A stretch of DNA of 64,000 bases from JAGQZY01 sp964588335 (GTDB lineage Bacteria; Bdellovibrionota; Bdellovibrionia; Bdellovibrionales; JAGQZY01). Under the pieces are notes generated by a model, which had not been told where the DNA came from, did no database searches, and worked only from the letters and a program-made list of their open reading frames with translations. Of this stretch, positions 1 to 9,700 are shown in pieces; within the stretch, counting starts at the first letter, position 1; each line of letters starts with the position of its first letter. Location: positions 84,353 to 148,352 of the forward strand of contig CAZPOV010000007.1 of NCBI GenBank assembly GCA_964588335.1, given 5' to 3'. The translations under genes and the position numbers were made by a program.

Positions 1-336
1 TTAAAGCGGGCGGGGTTGACTTTAAAAGACATGGATTTGATTGAACTGAACGAGGCCTTTGCGGCTCAGGTTCTCGCCTGTCGTGAGGCGATGGCGTCAA
101 AAACCTTTGCTGAGAAAAAATTGGGATTGAGTGAAGCCGTTGGTGAACTGGATCTTAGTAAAACCAATGTCAACGGTGGAGCCATTGCTTTGGGTCATCC
201 GGTGGGAGCCACTGGCACGCGATTGGTTTTAACATTGATGAAAGAAATGCAACGACGAGGTTCTCAGTTTGGTTTAGCCACCCTTTGTATAGGCGGCGGT
301 CAAGGTGGAGCTATGGTCATAGAGAACGAGGGATAA
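1..336 (+). CDS. Thiolase (acetyl-CoA acyltransferase), C-terminal part
   Basis: The 3' end of a thiolase gene; the reading frame is open from base 1, so the gene is cut by the window edge. It shows the family's C-terminal signatures: NEAFAAQVLAC, GHPVGATGTR with the active-site histidine, and CIGGGQGGAM with the acid/base cysteine. Thiolases cleave 3-ketoacyl-CoA to acetyl-CoA and a shortened acyl-CoA in the cytoplasm. One base separates it from fadJ downstream, so this is most likely the beta subunit (FadI/FadA type) of a fatty-acid oxidation complex. The N-terminal nucleophilic cysteine lies outside the window, and substrate range cannot be judged. Confidence 0.93.
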   Translation, partial: LKRAGLTLKDMDLIELNEAFAAQVLACREAMASKTFAEKKLGLSEAVGELDLSKTNVNGGAIALGHPVGATGTRLVLTLMKEMQRRGSQFGLATLCIGGGQGGAMVIENEG

Positions 337-337
337 G

Positions 338-2482
338 ATGAGCATCCAAGAAAGTTTAAAAATCACTCCGAAAGACGATGTGGCGTTAATTGAATGGGAT
401 CACATTGGCGAAAGCGCCAACAAGATGAGTACGCCGATCATGACCCGACTGAAAGAACTTTTAGAAGAAATCAATCAGTCGAATTACAAAGCCGCTGTTA
501 TTATTTCTCGTAAAAAGAAAATCTTTATCGCCGGTGCCGATATCAATGAGATTAAATCCCTAAAAACCAAAGACGATTTTGCGCAAGCGGTTTCGTCGGG
601 GCAGGAGATCATGAATTTTGTGGAAGATCTAAAAGTTCCAGTGATCGCGGCGATCCATGGAGCCTGTGCTGGCGGTGGCTGCGAATTGTCGCTGGCGTGT
701 GATTATCGTATTGCCAGTGATGGTGATGAAACCAAAATTGGACTTCCTGAAACTAAGCTAGGGATCATTCCCGGTTTTGGTGGTTGTGTGCGTTTGCCGC
801 GCGTGGTGGGTGTTCAGAATGCTTTGGATATCATACTGGCTGGTAAAATGGTTCCGGCGAAAAAAGCTTTGAAAATTGGTTTGGTTGACAAAATGGTTCA
901 TCCGGCCATCTTAGAAGAGCAGGCCCTGGAAATGGCCAAAGATATTATTTCAAAAGGCGGAAAAAAACGCAAAAAGGTTCATGAGCCTAGTGGTATCATG
1001 AACAAGTTTTTAGAATCGGCATTGGGTCGCCCCCTTGTGTTTAGCCAGGCAAAGAAAATGACCATGAAAAAGTCCCATGGCCATTATCCGGCGTTGCTAG
1101 TGGCTCTTGATGTTATTCGTAAAACGGCGGGATCTTCAGACCGTCGCAAAGCCATGGAAATTGAAAAAAACGGTTTTTGTGAAGTCGCCGGTGGTGAGAT
1201 TTCAAAAAATCTTATCAATCTCTTTTTCATGATGGAAGACGTTAAGAAGCGCAATGGTGTTGAAGGGGATGTTAAGGCCAATGAGGTCGAGCACTTGGGT
1301 GTTTTGGGCGCCGGGACCATGGGCGGCGGTATTGCTTACGTGGCGGCCGACAAGGGTGTGTTTGTTCGTCTAAAAGATATTAGCACCGATGCGATCGCCA
1401 AGGGATTTGAAGCGGCTCGAAAAATTTGGGACAGTAAAATTCAAAGACGTCGCATGACCAAGTATGATCTGAATGAAAAGATGGGACACATCTCGGGTGG
1501 AACCGATTATGCTGGGTTCAAGCAATTGGATGTGATTGTTGAAGCCATTGTTGAAAATATGGATGTCAAAAAGAAAGTGATTGGCGAGACCGTGAATCAT
1601 CTTAAAGAGGACTGCGTTTTTGCCACCAACACCTCGTCGTTGAGCGTGACCGAAATGGCGAAGGCGCATCCGCAACCGCAGAACTTTTTGGGAATGCACT
1701 TTTTTAGTCCGGTTCACAAAATGCCCTTAGTGGAAGTGATTCGAGGTCCTGAAACCAGCGATAAAGCGACGGCTACAGTTTATAATTTGGCCAAAAAAAT
1801 GGGTAAGATTCCGGTGGTTGTGAAAGATGCTCCAGGCTTTTTGGTCAACCGCTTGTTGGTTCCCTATATGATGGAAGCGGCCTTCTATTTGCAAGAGGGC
1901 GCATCCATAGAGAAAGTCGATAAAGTTTTTGTCAAAAAATTTGGTATGCCTATGGGCCCGTTTGAACTGATGGATTCGGTGGGCTTGGATGTCTGCGTGA
2001 AAGTTTCGAAAATTTTTAAAGAATCTTTGGGCGATCGCATTGAACTTCCGGATGTTCTATTGAAGTTGGAAAAATCCGACCGTTTGGGCCAGAAAAATGG
2101 TAAAGGCTTTTATAAGTACAATGAAAAAGGCCGCAAAACCGAAGTCGACGAATCAATTTATAAAGAGCTGGGATTATCGTCACCGACAGATCCTTTAAGT
2201 GAAGAGGAAATTATTGGTCGAGCCATGTATAATATGGTCAACGAAGCCGCCCTGGTTTTACAGCAAGAGCAGGTGGTGGGTTCGGCTTCTGATTTGGATT
2301 TGGCGATGATCATGGGAACCGGCTTTCCACCTTTTCGTGGCGGACTGCTGCGTTGGGCTGATACTGAGGGGACTGAAAAAATTGTTGATGACCTCGAAGT
2401 GTTTGCTACCAAATATGGTCCACGCTTTAAGCCAACAACTCCGCTTCGCAATATGGCCAAGACCCAGAGAACATTTCATTAA
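338..2482 (+). CDS. fadJ: Fatty acid oxidation complex alpha subunit (enoyl-CoA hydratase / 3-hydroxyacyl-CoA dehydrogenase)
   Basis: A 714-aa bifunctional beta-oxidation enzyme of normal FadJ/FadB length. Residues about 1-200 are a crotonase domain with the oxyanion-hole segment IAGADINEIK and catalytic glutamates E116 (AGGGCE) and E138 (LPETKLG). From about residue 318 an NAD-binding Rossmann fold begins (GVLGAGTMGGG), with the dehydrogenase catalytic histidine at about H454 (GMHFFSPV). The protein should hydrate enoyl-CoA and oxidise 3-hydroxyacyl-CoA in the cytoplasm, passing 3-ketoacyl-CoA to the thiolase encoded one base upstream. The stop codon overlaps the next start by one base (TAATG), so the operon continues into the 364-aa gene. 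FadJ rather than FadB is chosen from gene order (thiolase first). Confidence 0.93.
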   Translation: MSIQESLKITPKDDVALIEWDHIGESANKMSTPIMTRLKELLEEINQSNYKAAVIISRKKKIFIAGADINEIKSLKTKDDFAQAVSSGQEIMNFVEDLKVPVIAAIHGACAGGGCELSLACDYRIASDGDETKIGLPETKLGIIPGFGGCVRLPRVVGVQNALDIILAGKMVPAKKALKIGLVDKMVHPAILEEQALEMAKDIISKGGKKRKKVHEPSGIMNKFLESALGRPLVFSQAKKMTMKKSHGHYPALLVALDVIRKTAGSSDRRKAMEIEKNGFCEVAGGEISKNLINLFFMMEDVKKRNGVEGDVKANEVEHLGVLGAGTMGGGIAYVAADKGVFVRLKDISTDAIAKGFEAARKIWDSKIQRRRMTKYDLNEKMGHISGGTDYAGFKQLDVIVEAIVENMDVKKKVIGETVNHLKEDCVFATNTSSLSVTEMAKAHPQPQNFLGMHFFSPVHKMPLVEVIRGPETSDKATATVYNLAKKMGKIPVVVKDAPGFLVNRLLVPYMMEAAFYLQEGASIEKVDKVFVKKFGMPMGPFELMDSVGLDVCVKVSKIFKESLGDRIELPDVLLKLEKSDRLGQKNGKGFYKYNEKGRKTEVDESIYKELGLSSPTDPLSEEEIIGRAMYNMVNEAALVLQQEQVVGSASDLDLAMIMGTGFPPFRGGLLRWADTEGTEKIVDDLEVFATKYGPRFKPTTPLRNMAKTQRTFH

Positions 2483-3576
2483 TGTCTGAGAACCTCTATT
2501 TTCGACGCCAAGGACTGTTGTCAATGATAGGGGGAGTGTCGGTACTCGATGCTCCTCGCTTGTCTGTTCGAGACGTCGACCAGGCTTGCGAATTTGTTCG
2601 CTCCTACGGTTATGACTGGGACAACAAAGACGATCAGGCTCTGATCACCTCTTACCTGCGTCAGGCGGTGGCGTTTTTGCAGGACCGCTTCGTGGAAGAG
2701 GGAGAAGCGCCGATTATCGATTTTTTTAATAACAATGAAATCGATGATGTTCGTCACCTACTGGTAGCCGCCAGCAATCGAGACTCGGATTATCAAAGTC
2801 TGCAAAAGTGGGCCTGCGCCACCCTTAAAGTGATGCATATTATATCCCATCTTAATAATGATCTTTCCAGTATTTTTGATGATGAGATTCGCGAACAGAT
2901 TTTAAGTCCTATTCAAAGTTTCGTCAGTGAAGACAGTATCCAGGGGGCGACTTTCTTACAGAACGAACATGAAAAAATCCGACTGAATAAGTTTGAATTC
3001 AAGCCGAAGAAGAACCAAGCCAGCGGCATTATCAAATTATTAGCCAAGCGCAAATTAGTGGCCCTAAATATCTTGGATCGCATTGGTGTTCGATTTGTTA
3101 CGAAAAACACATTTGATATTTTTAAAGTTCTTCGCTTTTTAGTGAACAACTCGCTGGTGAGCTACCCCCATTGCATTGTCAACGAGGCTGTGAATACGGT
3201 TTATCCAACCAATCTGTTTTTGGAAGTGATGGACACCTTGCGAGCCAAGAATTCGATGATGAATGCTAAAGAGATCAGCGATCTGCTTGATAAGAAATTA
3301 CTGGAGCAGGGCGAACGAGCTGAATTTCATAATAAGGATAATGTTTTTACAGATCCTGATTATAAATTTATTAAGTTCATCTCCCGTAAGCTGATTAAAG
3401 TGAATGTTGAACGAAACGGCAAAAAGGAACAGGTTCGGTTCTTTTACCCTTTTGAGGTTCAGATTATGGGGTATCAAACCTTTCTCAACAATATGCGGGG
3501 TCCGCTGTCCCATTCCGAGTATAAAAAACGACAAGAAAAAGCCGCCCGCTTGCGATTGTTTGGGTTGGATCAATAG
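2482..3576 (+). CDS. TIGR04552-like protein with RelA/SpoT-synthetase-like features
   Basis: 364 aa, no signal peptide or membrane segment. I associate it with the TIGR04552-type conserved hypotheticals of myxobacteria and Bdellovibrio, from memory and not verified. Residues about 195-220 (VALNILDRIGVRFVTKNT) resemble the 'DiiGvRiv' segment of RelA/SpoT nucleotidyltransferases. Residues about 325-350 (FEVQIMGYQ, then a GPLSHSEYKKRQ stretch) resemble their 'vEvQIRT..aHw.YK' end. The GYqSlH motif between them is not visible, so an intact (p)ppGpp synthetase is doubtful. The start overlaps the fadJ stop by one base, indicating translational coupling, and it ends two bases from the convergent 3579-4928 gene. 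A role tied to fatty-acid oxidation is inference from position only. Confidence 0.6.
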   Translation: MSENLYFRRQGLLSMIGGVSVLDAPRLSVRDVDQACEFVRSYGYDWDNKDDQALITSYLRQAVAFLQDRFVEEGEAPIIDFFNNNEIDDVRHLLVAASNRDSDYQSLQKWACATLKVMHIISHLNNDLSSIFDDEIREQILSPIQSFVSEDSIQGATFLQNEHEKIRLNKFEFKPKKNQASGIIKLLAKRKLVALNILDRIGVRFVTKNTFDIFKVLRFLVNNSLVSYPHCIVNEAVNTVYPTNLFLEVMDTLRAKNSMMNAKEISDLLDKKLLEQGERAEFHNKDNVFTDPDYKFIKFISRKLIKVNVERNGKKEQVRFFYPFEVQIMGYQTFLNNMRGPLSHSEYKKRQEKAARLRLFGLDQ

Positions 3577-3578
3577 AC

Positions 3579-4928
3579 CTATTGAAGGCGCCAGTTTTTT
3601 CCAAAGTCTGGTGTGTAAAGTTGCATGTACTTATTGTTTCCCAAGCGTAACGACAGGGTGATTTGGTTGTGGTTGCGTTGGTTGGGTTCGACATTCAAAA
3701 TTTGAATGGGACCCTTGGCAATTTTTGAAAGCTGGGGGACCGAGTCGAAAACCAGATCCCAGCGAATAAAGTGACGGAACGATTCACCGTGGTCAAAGCT
3801 GACCTTATCACCGACAAACAAAGTTCCATTTTTGGCCACTTTTATAGGAAAGCCGTTTTTAAATTGCGGTAGGGGATACCACTTTTTGCCATCGAAGCTG
3901 CGATACACACCATGGGTGGCAGCGGCAAACCGTAAGCCTTTAATGGTCGGACTTTTTTCAATTTGATAAATTTCAGAGTTTCGTAACCGCACCGACTGCG
4001 CCGTGAGGTTTTCGATGATTTCCACATTCGACTCAATGGTGGTGTCGGGCCACCACAGTTCACCCCAGCGTGGCACGTGACTTTTACCCCATTTTTTAAT
4101 GGAATAGCCCTGCAGGATCAGATCTTGCCAGGGTTCCACTTGCGCCACTGTTTTTGAAGCCATGTTCGGTTGCTGCTTAAGGTCCATACTGTAAGCCCCG
4201 GAACCGACCCAAATCGGGTTGGCAAATATTTCGATCACTTTTTGTTTGTAAAGATCGGGGTGGGGTTTGAAGTAACCTTTGGCGGTTCGAACTTTGATGG
4301 CGACGTCCAAACGGGATTTTAAGTTCCTTAGCGGAATGTATCCTTTGTTTTTTCCAAAACGCACCAACGCCCATTCACCCTTAGTGTTTAAAGGAACGAT
4401 CGGTAAGCCCGGATCGATTTTTGTGAGGATTTTTGATTTCATGCGTGGTTCAGAGCGCAAGTGGGTCTCAACAGTTGAGAAAAAATATCCAGCATCTTTA
4501 GAGTAGGGGCTGAGGTAGCGTGAGCGCACCCATCCGTAGTAATTTTTGTCGTTTTCTTTGTAGATGATTCGATACCAGTCGCGATGGCGCTTGACGAGAG
4601 TGACGATCTGGGACTGGTTTAACGTTTTCTGGGGAAGCTTGAAGTTGCGAGGCTGGGGGTGGATGGGCTCACCTTTACCGAGTATGGCCTGCCGCGAAAA
4701 ATCCAAGGGAAGCAGAGCTGAGGCTTTTAAAATCCAGCCGTTATTGCCTTTTTGGTCACGAACCCAAAGCCATTCATACTGATCAAAGGCCACCGCTCGT
4801 TTACGCAGCATTTTCAAATCAAAATGACCCGTGGGAGCAGGATTGTGAGGAGTCAAAAACACGGGTGTGGATTGGCTATAAGCCGATACAGCCGTGCACA
4901 AACTGAAAACCAACAAAACAAAGCGCAT
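3579..4928 (-). CDS. Secreted SH3-domain protein
   Basis: About 449 aa. The start at 4928 is preferred over an upstream ATG at 4949 because it gives a clean signal peptide (MRFVLLVFSLCTAVSAYSQS). Two or three bacterial SH3-like repeats follow, each ending in a G-W/Y-I/V pattern (NNGWILKAS, YYGWVRSRYL, NKGYIPLRNL). The C-terminal half resembles BNR/sialidase-type beta-strand repeats ('GVYRSFDGKKWYPL', 'SFDHGESFRHF', 'DFGKNWRLQ'). SH3 domains of this kind usually bind peptidoglycan, so a periplasmic or cell-wall role is likely. No catalytic residues are apparent. It is convergent with the preceding gene and divergent from hbd. Confidence 0.75.
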   Translation of the reverse strand: MRFVLLVFSLCTAVSAYSQSTPVFLTPHNPAPTGHFDLKMLRKRAVAFDQYEWLWVRDQKGNNGWILKASALLPLDFSRQAILGKGEPIHPQPRNFKLPQKTLNQSQIVTLVKRHRDWYRIIYKENDKNYYGWVRSRYLSPYSKDAGYFFSTVETHLRSEPRMKSKILTKIDPGLPIVPLNTKGEWALVRFGKNKGYIPLRNLKSRLDVAIKVRTAKGYFKPHPDLYKQKVIEIFANPIWVGSGAYSMDLKQQPNMASKTVAQVEPWQDLILQGYSIKKWGKSHVPRWGELWWPDTTIESNVEIIENLTAQSVRLRNSEIYQIEKSPTIKGLRFAAATHGVYRSFDGKKWYPLPQFKNGFPIKVAKNGTLFVGDKVSFDHGESFRHFIRWDLVFDSVPQLSKIAKGPIQILNVEPNQRNHNQITLSLRLGNNKYMQLYTPDFGKNWRLQ

Positions 4929-5073
4929 ACTGGTATTGTGGGGTGTCATCGGGGCTGTCTCAAGACCAGTTTTTCCTCTGTTCTCAGTGGTTTACAAAGA
5001 ACGGAGGGGTGGGTATAACCCTAGCTTTCGACGAATGAGGCTCAGTCGGGCCAGAAGCAAGGGAGAGAGGGGT

Positions 5074-5931
5074 ATGACTATAAAAAAATTAGGTGTTGTC
5101 GGCGCGGGTCAGATGGGAAATGGCATTGCACAGGTGTTTGCTGGAATCGATGTGCCAGTGATGATGGTCGACATCAGCGAAGCGGCCCTAGAGAAAGGTC
5201 TGGCCACGGTAACGAAAAGTTGTGACCGCCTGGTAAAGAAAGAAAAAATCACCGAACAGCAAAAAACCAAATTGCTCGGCAACATTCAAACATCCACGGA
5301 TATGCAGGCTTTTGGCGATTGCGATTTTATTGTTGAGGCCGCCACCGAAAACCTGGATCTGAAAATAAAAATTTTTAAACATCTTGATGAAGTGGCTCCA
5401 AAAGACGCCATTCTTTGCAGTAATACCTCTTCCATTTCAATCACTAAAATTGCTGGCGCCACCCTTCGTCCCGACAAGGTGGCTGGCATGCATTTTATGA
5501 ATCCGGTGCCGATTATGACATTGGTAGAAGGGATTCGTGGGTTGCAAACCTCAGACGAGACTTTCAATAGTTTGCGTCAAGCCACCGAAAGCCTGGGCAA
5601 AGTTTTTGTCGAGGGGCGAGACATGCCGGGTTTTATTGTTAACCGCATTCTGATGCCAATGATCAACGAAGCCGTGTACGCCCTTTACGAAGGAATTGGT
5701 GAAGTCGAAGCCATCGATTCGGCGATGAAGCTTGGAACCAATCAGCCCATGGGACCATTGACGTTGGCCGATTTTATCGGCCTCGACACCTGTTTGGCGA
5801 TTATGAATGTTTTGCATGAAGGCTTGGGTGACACCAAGTATCGCCCCTGTCCATTGTTAGTGAAATATGTTGAAGCGGGATGGTTGGGACGCAAATCCGG
5901 TCGTGGCTTTTACAACTATCAGGAGGCTTAA
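5074..5931 (+). CDS. hbd: 3-hydroxybutyryl-CoA dehydrogenase
   Basis: 285 aa. The open frame extends 60 codons upstream, but the ATG at 5074 follows a purine-rich GAGAGAGG Shine-Dalgarno and begins directly with the family's N-terminus (MTIKKLGVVGAGQMG). The NAD-binding GxGxxG motif is at residues 10-15. The catalytic His140 (GMHFMNP) pairs with Glu152, and Asn190 lies in the PGFIVNR motif. It oxidises (S)-3-hydroxybutyryl-CoA to acetoacetyl-CoA, or the reverse, in the cytoplasm. It is the first gene of an hbd-crt-icmF operon: crt starts immediately after its stop codon and has its Shine-Dalgarno inside hbd. Confidence 0.94.
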   Translation: MTIKKLGVVGAGQMGNGIAQVFAGIDVPVMMVDISEAALEKGLATVTKSCDRLVKKEKITEQQKTKLLGNIQTSTDMQAFGDCDFIVEAATENLDLKIKIFKHLDEVAPKDAILCSNTSSISITKIAGATLRPDKVAGMHFMNPVPIMTLVEGIRGLQTSDETFNSLRQATESLGKVFVEGRDMPGFIVNRILMPMINEAVYALYEGIGEVEAIDSAMKLGTNQPMGPLTLADFIGLDTCLAIMNVLHEGLGDTKYRPCPLLVKYVEAGWLGRKSGRGFYNYQEA

Positions 5932-6708
5932 GTGGATTTGGTAAAACTTGAAGAAAGTAAAATAATTGCCACGATTACCATCAATAAACCCCAGGCCATG
6001 AATGCTCTGAGCAGTGGTGTCTTGGATGAATTGGACAAAGCCCTAGAGGTGGTTCGCAATAACAAAGATTTGCGATGCTTGATCATTACCGGTGAAGGCG
6101 ACCGTGCTTTTGTCGCCGGCGCCGATATCAAAGAAATTCATGCCTTGGATCCGCAAGCGGCTTTTGACTTTGCTGGCTTCGGGCAACGGGTGTTTCGCAA
6201 GATTGAACAATTGAATATTCCTGCTATCGCCGCCGTTAATGGCTTTGCCTTAGGCGGAGGTTTAGAGTTGGCCTTGGCTTGTGATTTTATCTTCGCCTCT
6301 GAGAAATCAAAGTTTGGACTGCCGGAGTGCACCCTGGGATTGATGCCAGGGTTTGGCGGTACTGTTCGCTTGGCCCGCCGAGTGGGTCCAGCGCGCGCCA
6401 AACAAATCACCTTCACTGGCGACATGATTTCGGCTGAGGAGGCTTTTCAGATGGGCTTAGTCAATGAAGTCTGTGCGCCTGACCAATTGATGGAAAGATC
6501 CAGAATGGTGGGGACCACAATTGCCAGCCGAGCACCGATTGCTGTCGCCTCGATCAAGAAGACCATTCAAAACACCTATGGCGTGCACGTCACTGATGCT
6601 TTGAATATGGAGCAAAAAGAGTTTGGCGATTTGTTTACCACGCAAGATTGTAAAGAAGGCACTCGCGCCTTTATTGAAAAAAGAAAACCGAATTTTACTG
6701 GAAAGTAG
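5932..6708 (+). CDS. crt: Enoyl-CoA hydratase (crotonase)
   Basis: 258 aa, the normal crotonase length. It starts with GTG directly after the hbd stop, with AGGAGG placed in the last codons of hbd, so the two are translationally coupled. The oxyanion-hole motif AFVAGADIKEI (about residues 59-69) and both catalytic glutamates are present: E112 in GGGLELA and E132 in LPECTLG. It hydrates short-chain 2-enoyl-CoA such as crotonyl-CoA to 3-hydroxyacyl-CoA, the step next to Hbd. icmF follows after two bases. Exact chain-length preference cannot be told from sequence. Confidence 0.93.
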   Translation: MDLVKLEESKIIATITINKPQAMNALSSGVLDELDKALEVVRNNKDLRCLIITGEGDRAFVAGADIKEIHALDPQAAFDFAGFGQRVFRKIEQLNIPAIAAVNGFALGGGLELALACDFIFASEKSKFGLPECTLGLMPGFGGTVRLARRVGPARAKQITFTGDMISAEEAFQMGLVNEVCAPDQLMERSRMVGTTIASRAPIAVASIKKTIQNTYGVHVTDALNMEQKEFGDLFTTQDCKEGTRAFIEKRKPNFTGK

Positions 6709-6710
6709 TT

Positions 6711-9700
6711 ATGGCTAACCAATTAAAGAATCCCGTTCGAATCGTGACTGCTGCCAGTCTTTTTGATGGTCACGATGCCAGCATCAACATGATCCGTCGC
6801 CTCCTGCAAGATGCGGGTGCGGAGGTGATCCATTTGGGGCATAATCGCAGCGTCCTTGATGTTGTGACCGCGGCCTTGCAAGAGGGCGCCCAGGGGATTT
6901 GTTTGTCGTCTTATCAAGGCGGACACATGGAGTACTTCAAATATATGAAAGATCTGCTTGTTGAAGCCGGTGCCGATTACGTGAAAGTCTTTGGTGGTGG
7001 CGGTGGTGTCATCATTCACGACGAGAAATTGGAACTGCAAAACTACGGTATTGATTTTATTTTTCATCCGGATGATGGCCGTAAGATGGGTCTTGAGGGA
7101 ATGATCGATCTGATCATGGAAAAGTGCGACTTCTCGATTCAAGAAACGGTTGCAACTTCAAAACGGTTTGATCAAGTCTTACAAGGTCGCGACGAGCTTC
7201 CGCAACGTCTTTTAGGAATGGCCATCGATGCTATCGAAGCCCAGAAAGACATTGCTCCCGCCATTATGGACAATTTGGCGAGCTTTGCGAAAAATCAAAA
7301 CCCCTTGGTTTTGGGTGTCACCGGAACCGGTGGGGCTGGCAAGTCGTCTTTGGTGGACGAGCTGATTCAAAGATTTCTTAACTCCTATGAAGATCTTAAA
7401 GTGGCGGTGGTTTGTGTGGACCCCTCGAAAAGAAAAACGGGAGGCTCTTTATTGGGAGATCGAATTCGCATGAACTCATTGTCGCGTCCCGGAGTGTTTA
7501 TGCGTTCAGTGGCCTCGCGCGGCTCGCAAAGTGAAATTGCCGGGTCGTTGCCGAAAATTCTCGAATTTTTAAAAGGCTATGGCTTTGATTTAATCATTGC
7601 CGAGACTTCAGGTATCGGCCAGGCCAATGTGGCGATTACAGAAGTGTCTGACAAAGCCCTGTATGTGATGACGTCCGAGTTCGGCGCTCAGTCTCAGCTC
7701 GAAAAAATTGACATGATCGACTACGCGGATTTGATTGCCATCAACAAAGCCGATCACCGTGGGTCGCAGGATGCTTTGCGGGATGTTCGCAAGCAATACA
7801 AAAGATCACGCAAACAGTTTGAAGCCAATAATGATGACATCCCAGTTTACCTGACTCAAGCGGCTCAGTTTAATGATCTTGGAGTCAACAATCTGTTCTT
7901 CGGACTGACCGACGTGCTGGCCGAGGCCGACAGCCAATACCAATGGAAGCTGTCAGACGATGAAAAAGCAGCTGTGCGTGGTGCTGAGAAACAATCCATC
8001 ATACCTCCCGAGAGACAGAATTATTTGGCCGAAATTGTATCGACAGTGCGGAGTTACAAAAAAGAAACTGAAGTTTTGGCAGAGAAAGCCAGTCGACTGG
8101 GCAGCTACTATAAGCTGCAAGATGTTTTGACCGATCAAAAAGACCTAGAGAAAAAGCTGTCCGATGAGCTTCCCGGAGATGAACTGGAACGATTGAAGTC
8201 TTGGAATCAGATGCAGGAGACATTTCGGACTGATGAGTATGTGTATAAGGTGCGTGACAAAGAGATTCGTCAGCCTCTGTACCATGAATCTTTAAGTGGT
8301 ACGAAAATCGCTCGAGTGACGCCACCCACACTCAATGACTGGGGCGACCGCTTGCGCTTTTTACGTTTAGAAAACGTGCCGGGGAGTTTTCCTTACACCG
8401 CCGGCGTGTTTCCATTAAAACGTGTGGGTGAGGATCCGACGCGAATGTTCGCCGGAGAAGGCACGCCCGAGCGCACCAACCGTCGCTTCCATTACCTATC
8501 CAAAGACGCGCCAGCAAAGCGTCTGTCAACGGCCTTTGATAGTGTGACCCTTTATGGGTTTGATCCCAACCCACGGCCCGATATCTTTGGCAAAGTCGGT
8601 GAGAGTGGCGTTAGTATTTGCACTCTCAACGACATGAAAAAGCTTTACGCTGGTTTTGATCTGACCTCGCCGAGCACCTCTGTGAGTATGACTATCAATG
8701 GCCCAGCACCCATGATTTTGGCTTTCTTTTTCAACACGGCTATCGATCAGCTGGTGGAGCAAAGAGAAAAAGAAAAGGGACGCAAGTTAAATGCAAGCGA
8801 GTGGGAACAAACCCGCGAAGAAGCTTTGCAGCGGGTGAGAGGCACTGTGCAAGCCGATATTCTGAAAGAGGACCAGGGGCAAAACACCTGTATTTTCTCC
8901 ATCGACTTTGCTTTGAAGATGATGGGCGATATTCAGCAATACTTTAACGATCACAAAGTTCGAAACTTTTATTCGGTGAGTATTTCGGGGTATCATATTG
9001 CTGAAGCCGGAGCCAATCCAATTTCACAAGTGGCCTTCACGTTAAGCAATGCGTTCACCTTTGTTGAGTACTATTTGGCCCGGGGAATGACCATTGATGA
9101 GTTCGCTCCCAATCTGTCCTTCTTTTTTAGTAACGGTATGGATCCAGAGTATGCGGTGATTGGGCGAGTGGCTCGTCGGATTTGGGCGGTGGCCATGCGC
9201 GACCTGTACAAAGCCGGCAGTCGCTCACAGAAATTAAAATATCATATTCAAACATCGGGACGATCGTTGCATGCTCAAGAAATTGACTTCAATGATATTC
9301 GGACAACCTTACAGGCTCTGATTGCGATTTATGACAATTGCAATTCTCTGCATACCAATGCTTATGATGAAGCGATCACCACACCCACTGAAGAGTCGGT
9401 GAGACGAGCTATGGCCATACAGATGATCATCAATAAAGAGTTTGGTGTGGCGAAAAACGAGAACCCCATGCAGGGCTCTTATTTTATGACGGAACTGACC
9501 GACCTGGTGGAAGAGGCCATTTTGACTGAATTTATGCGCTTGAGTGAAAGAGGCGGAGTCTTAGGAGCCATGGAAACCCAGTATCAGCGCGGTAAGATTC
9601 AAGAAGAGTCCATGCACTATGAGCATCTGAAACACTCAGGAGACCTTCCTATTGTCGGCGTCAACCAATTCATTAATCCCAAAACCTTGGAAGAGGGTTT

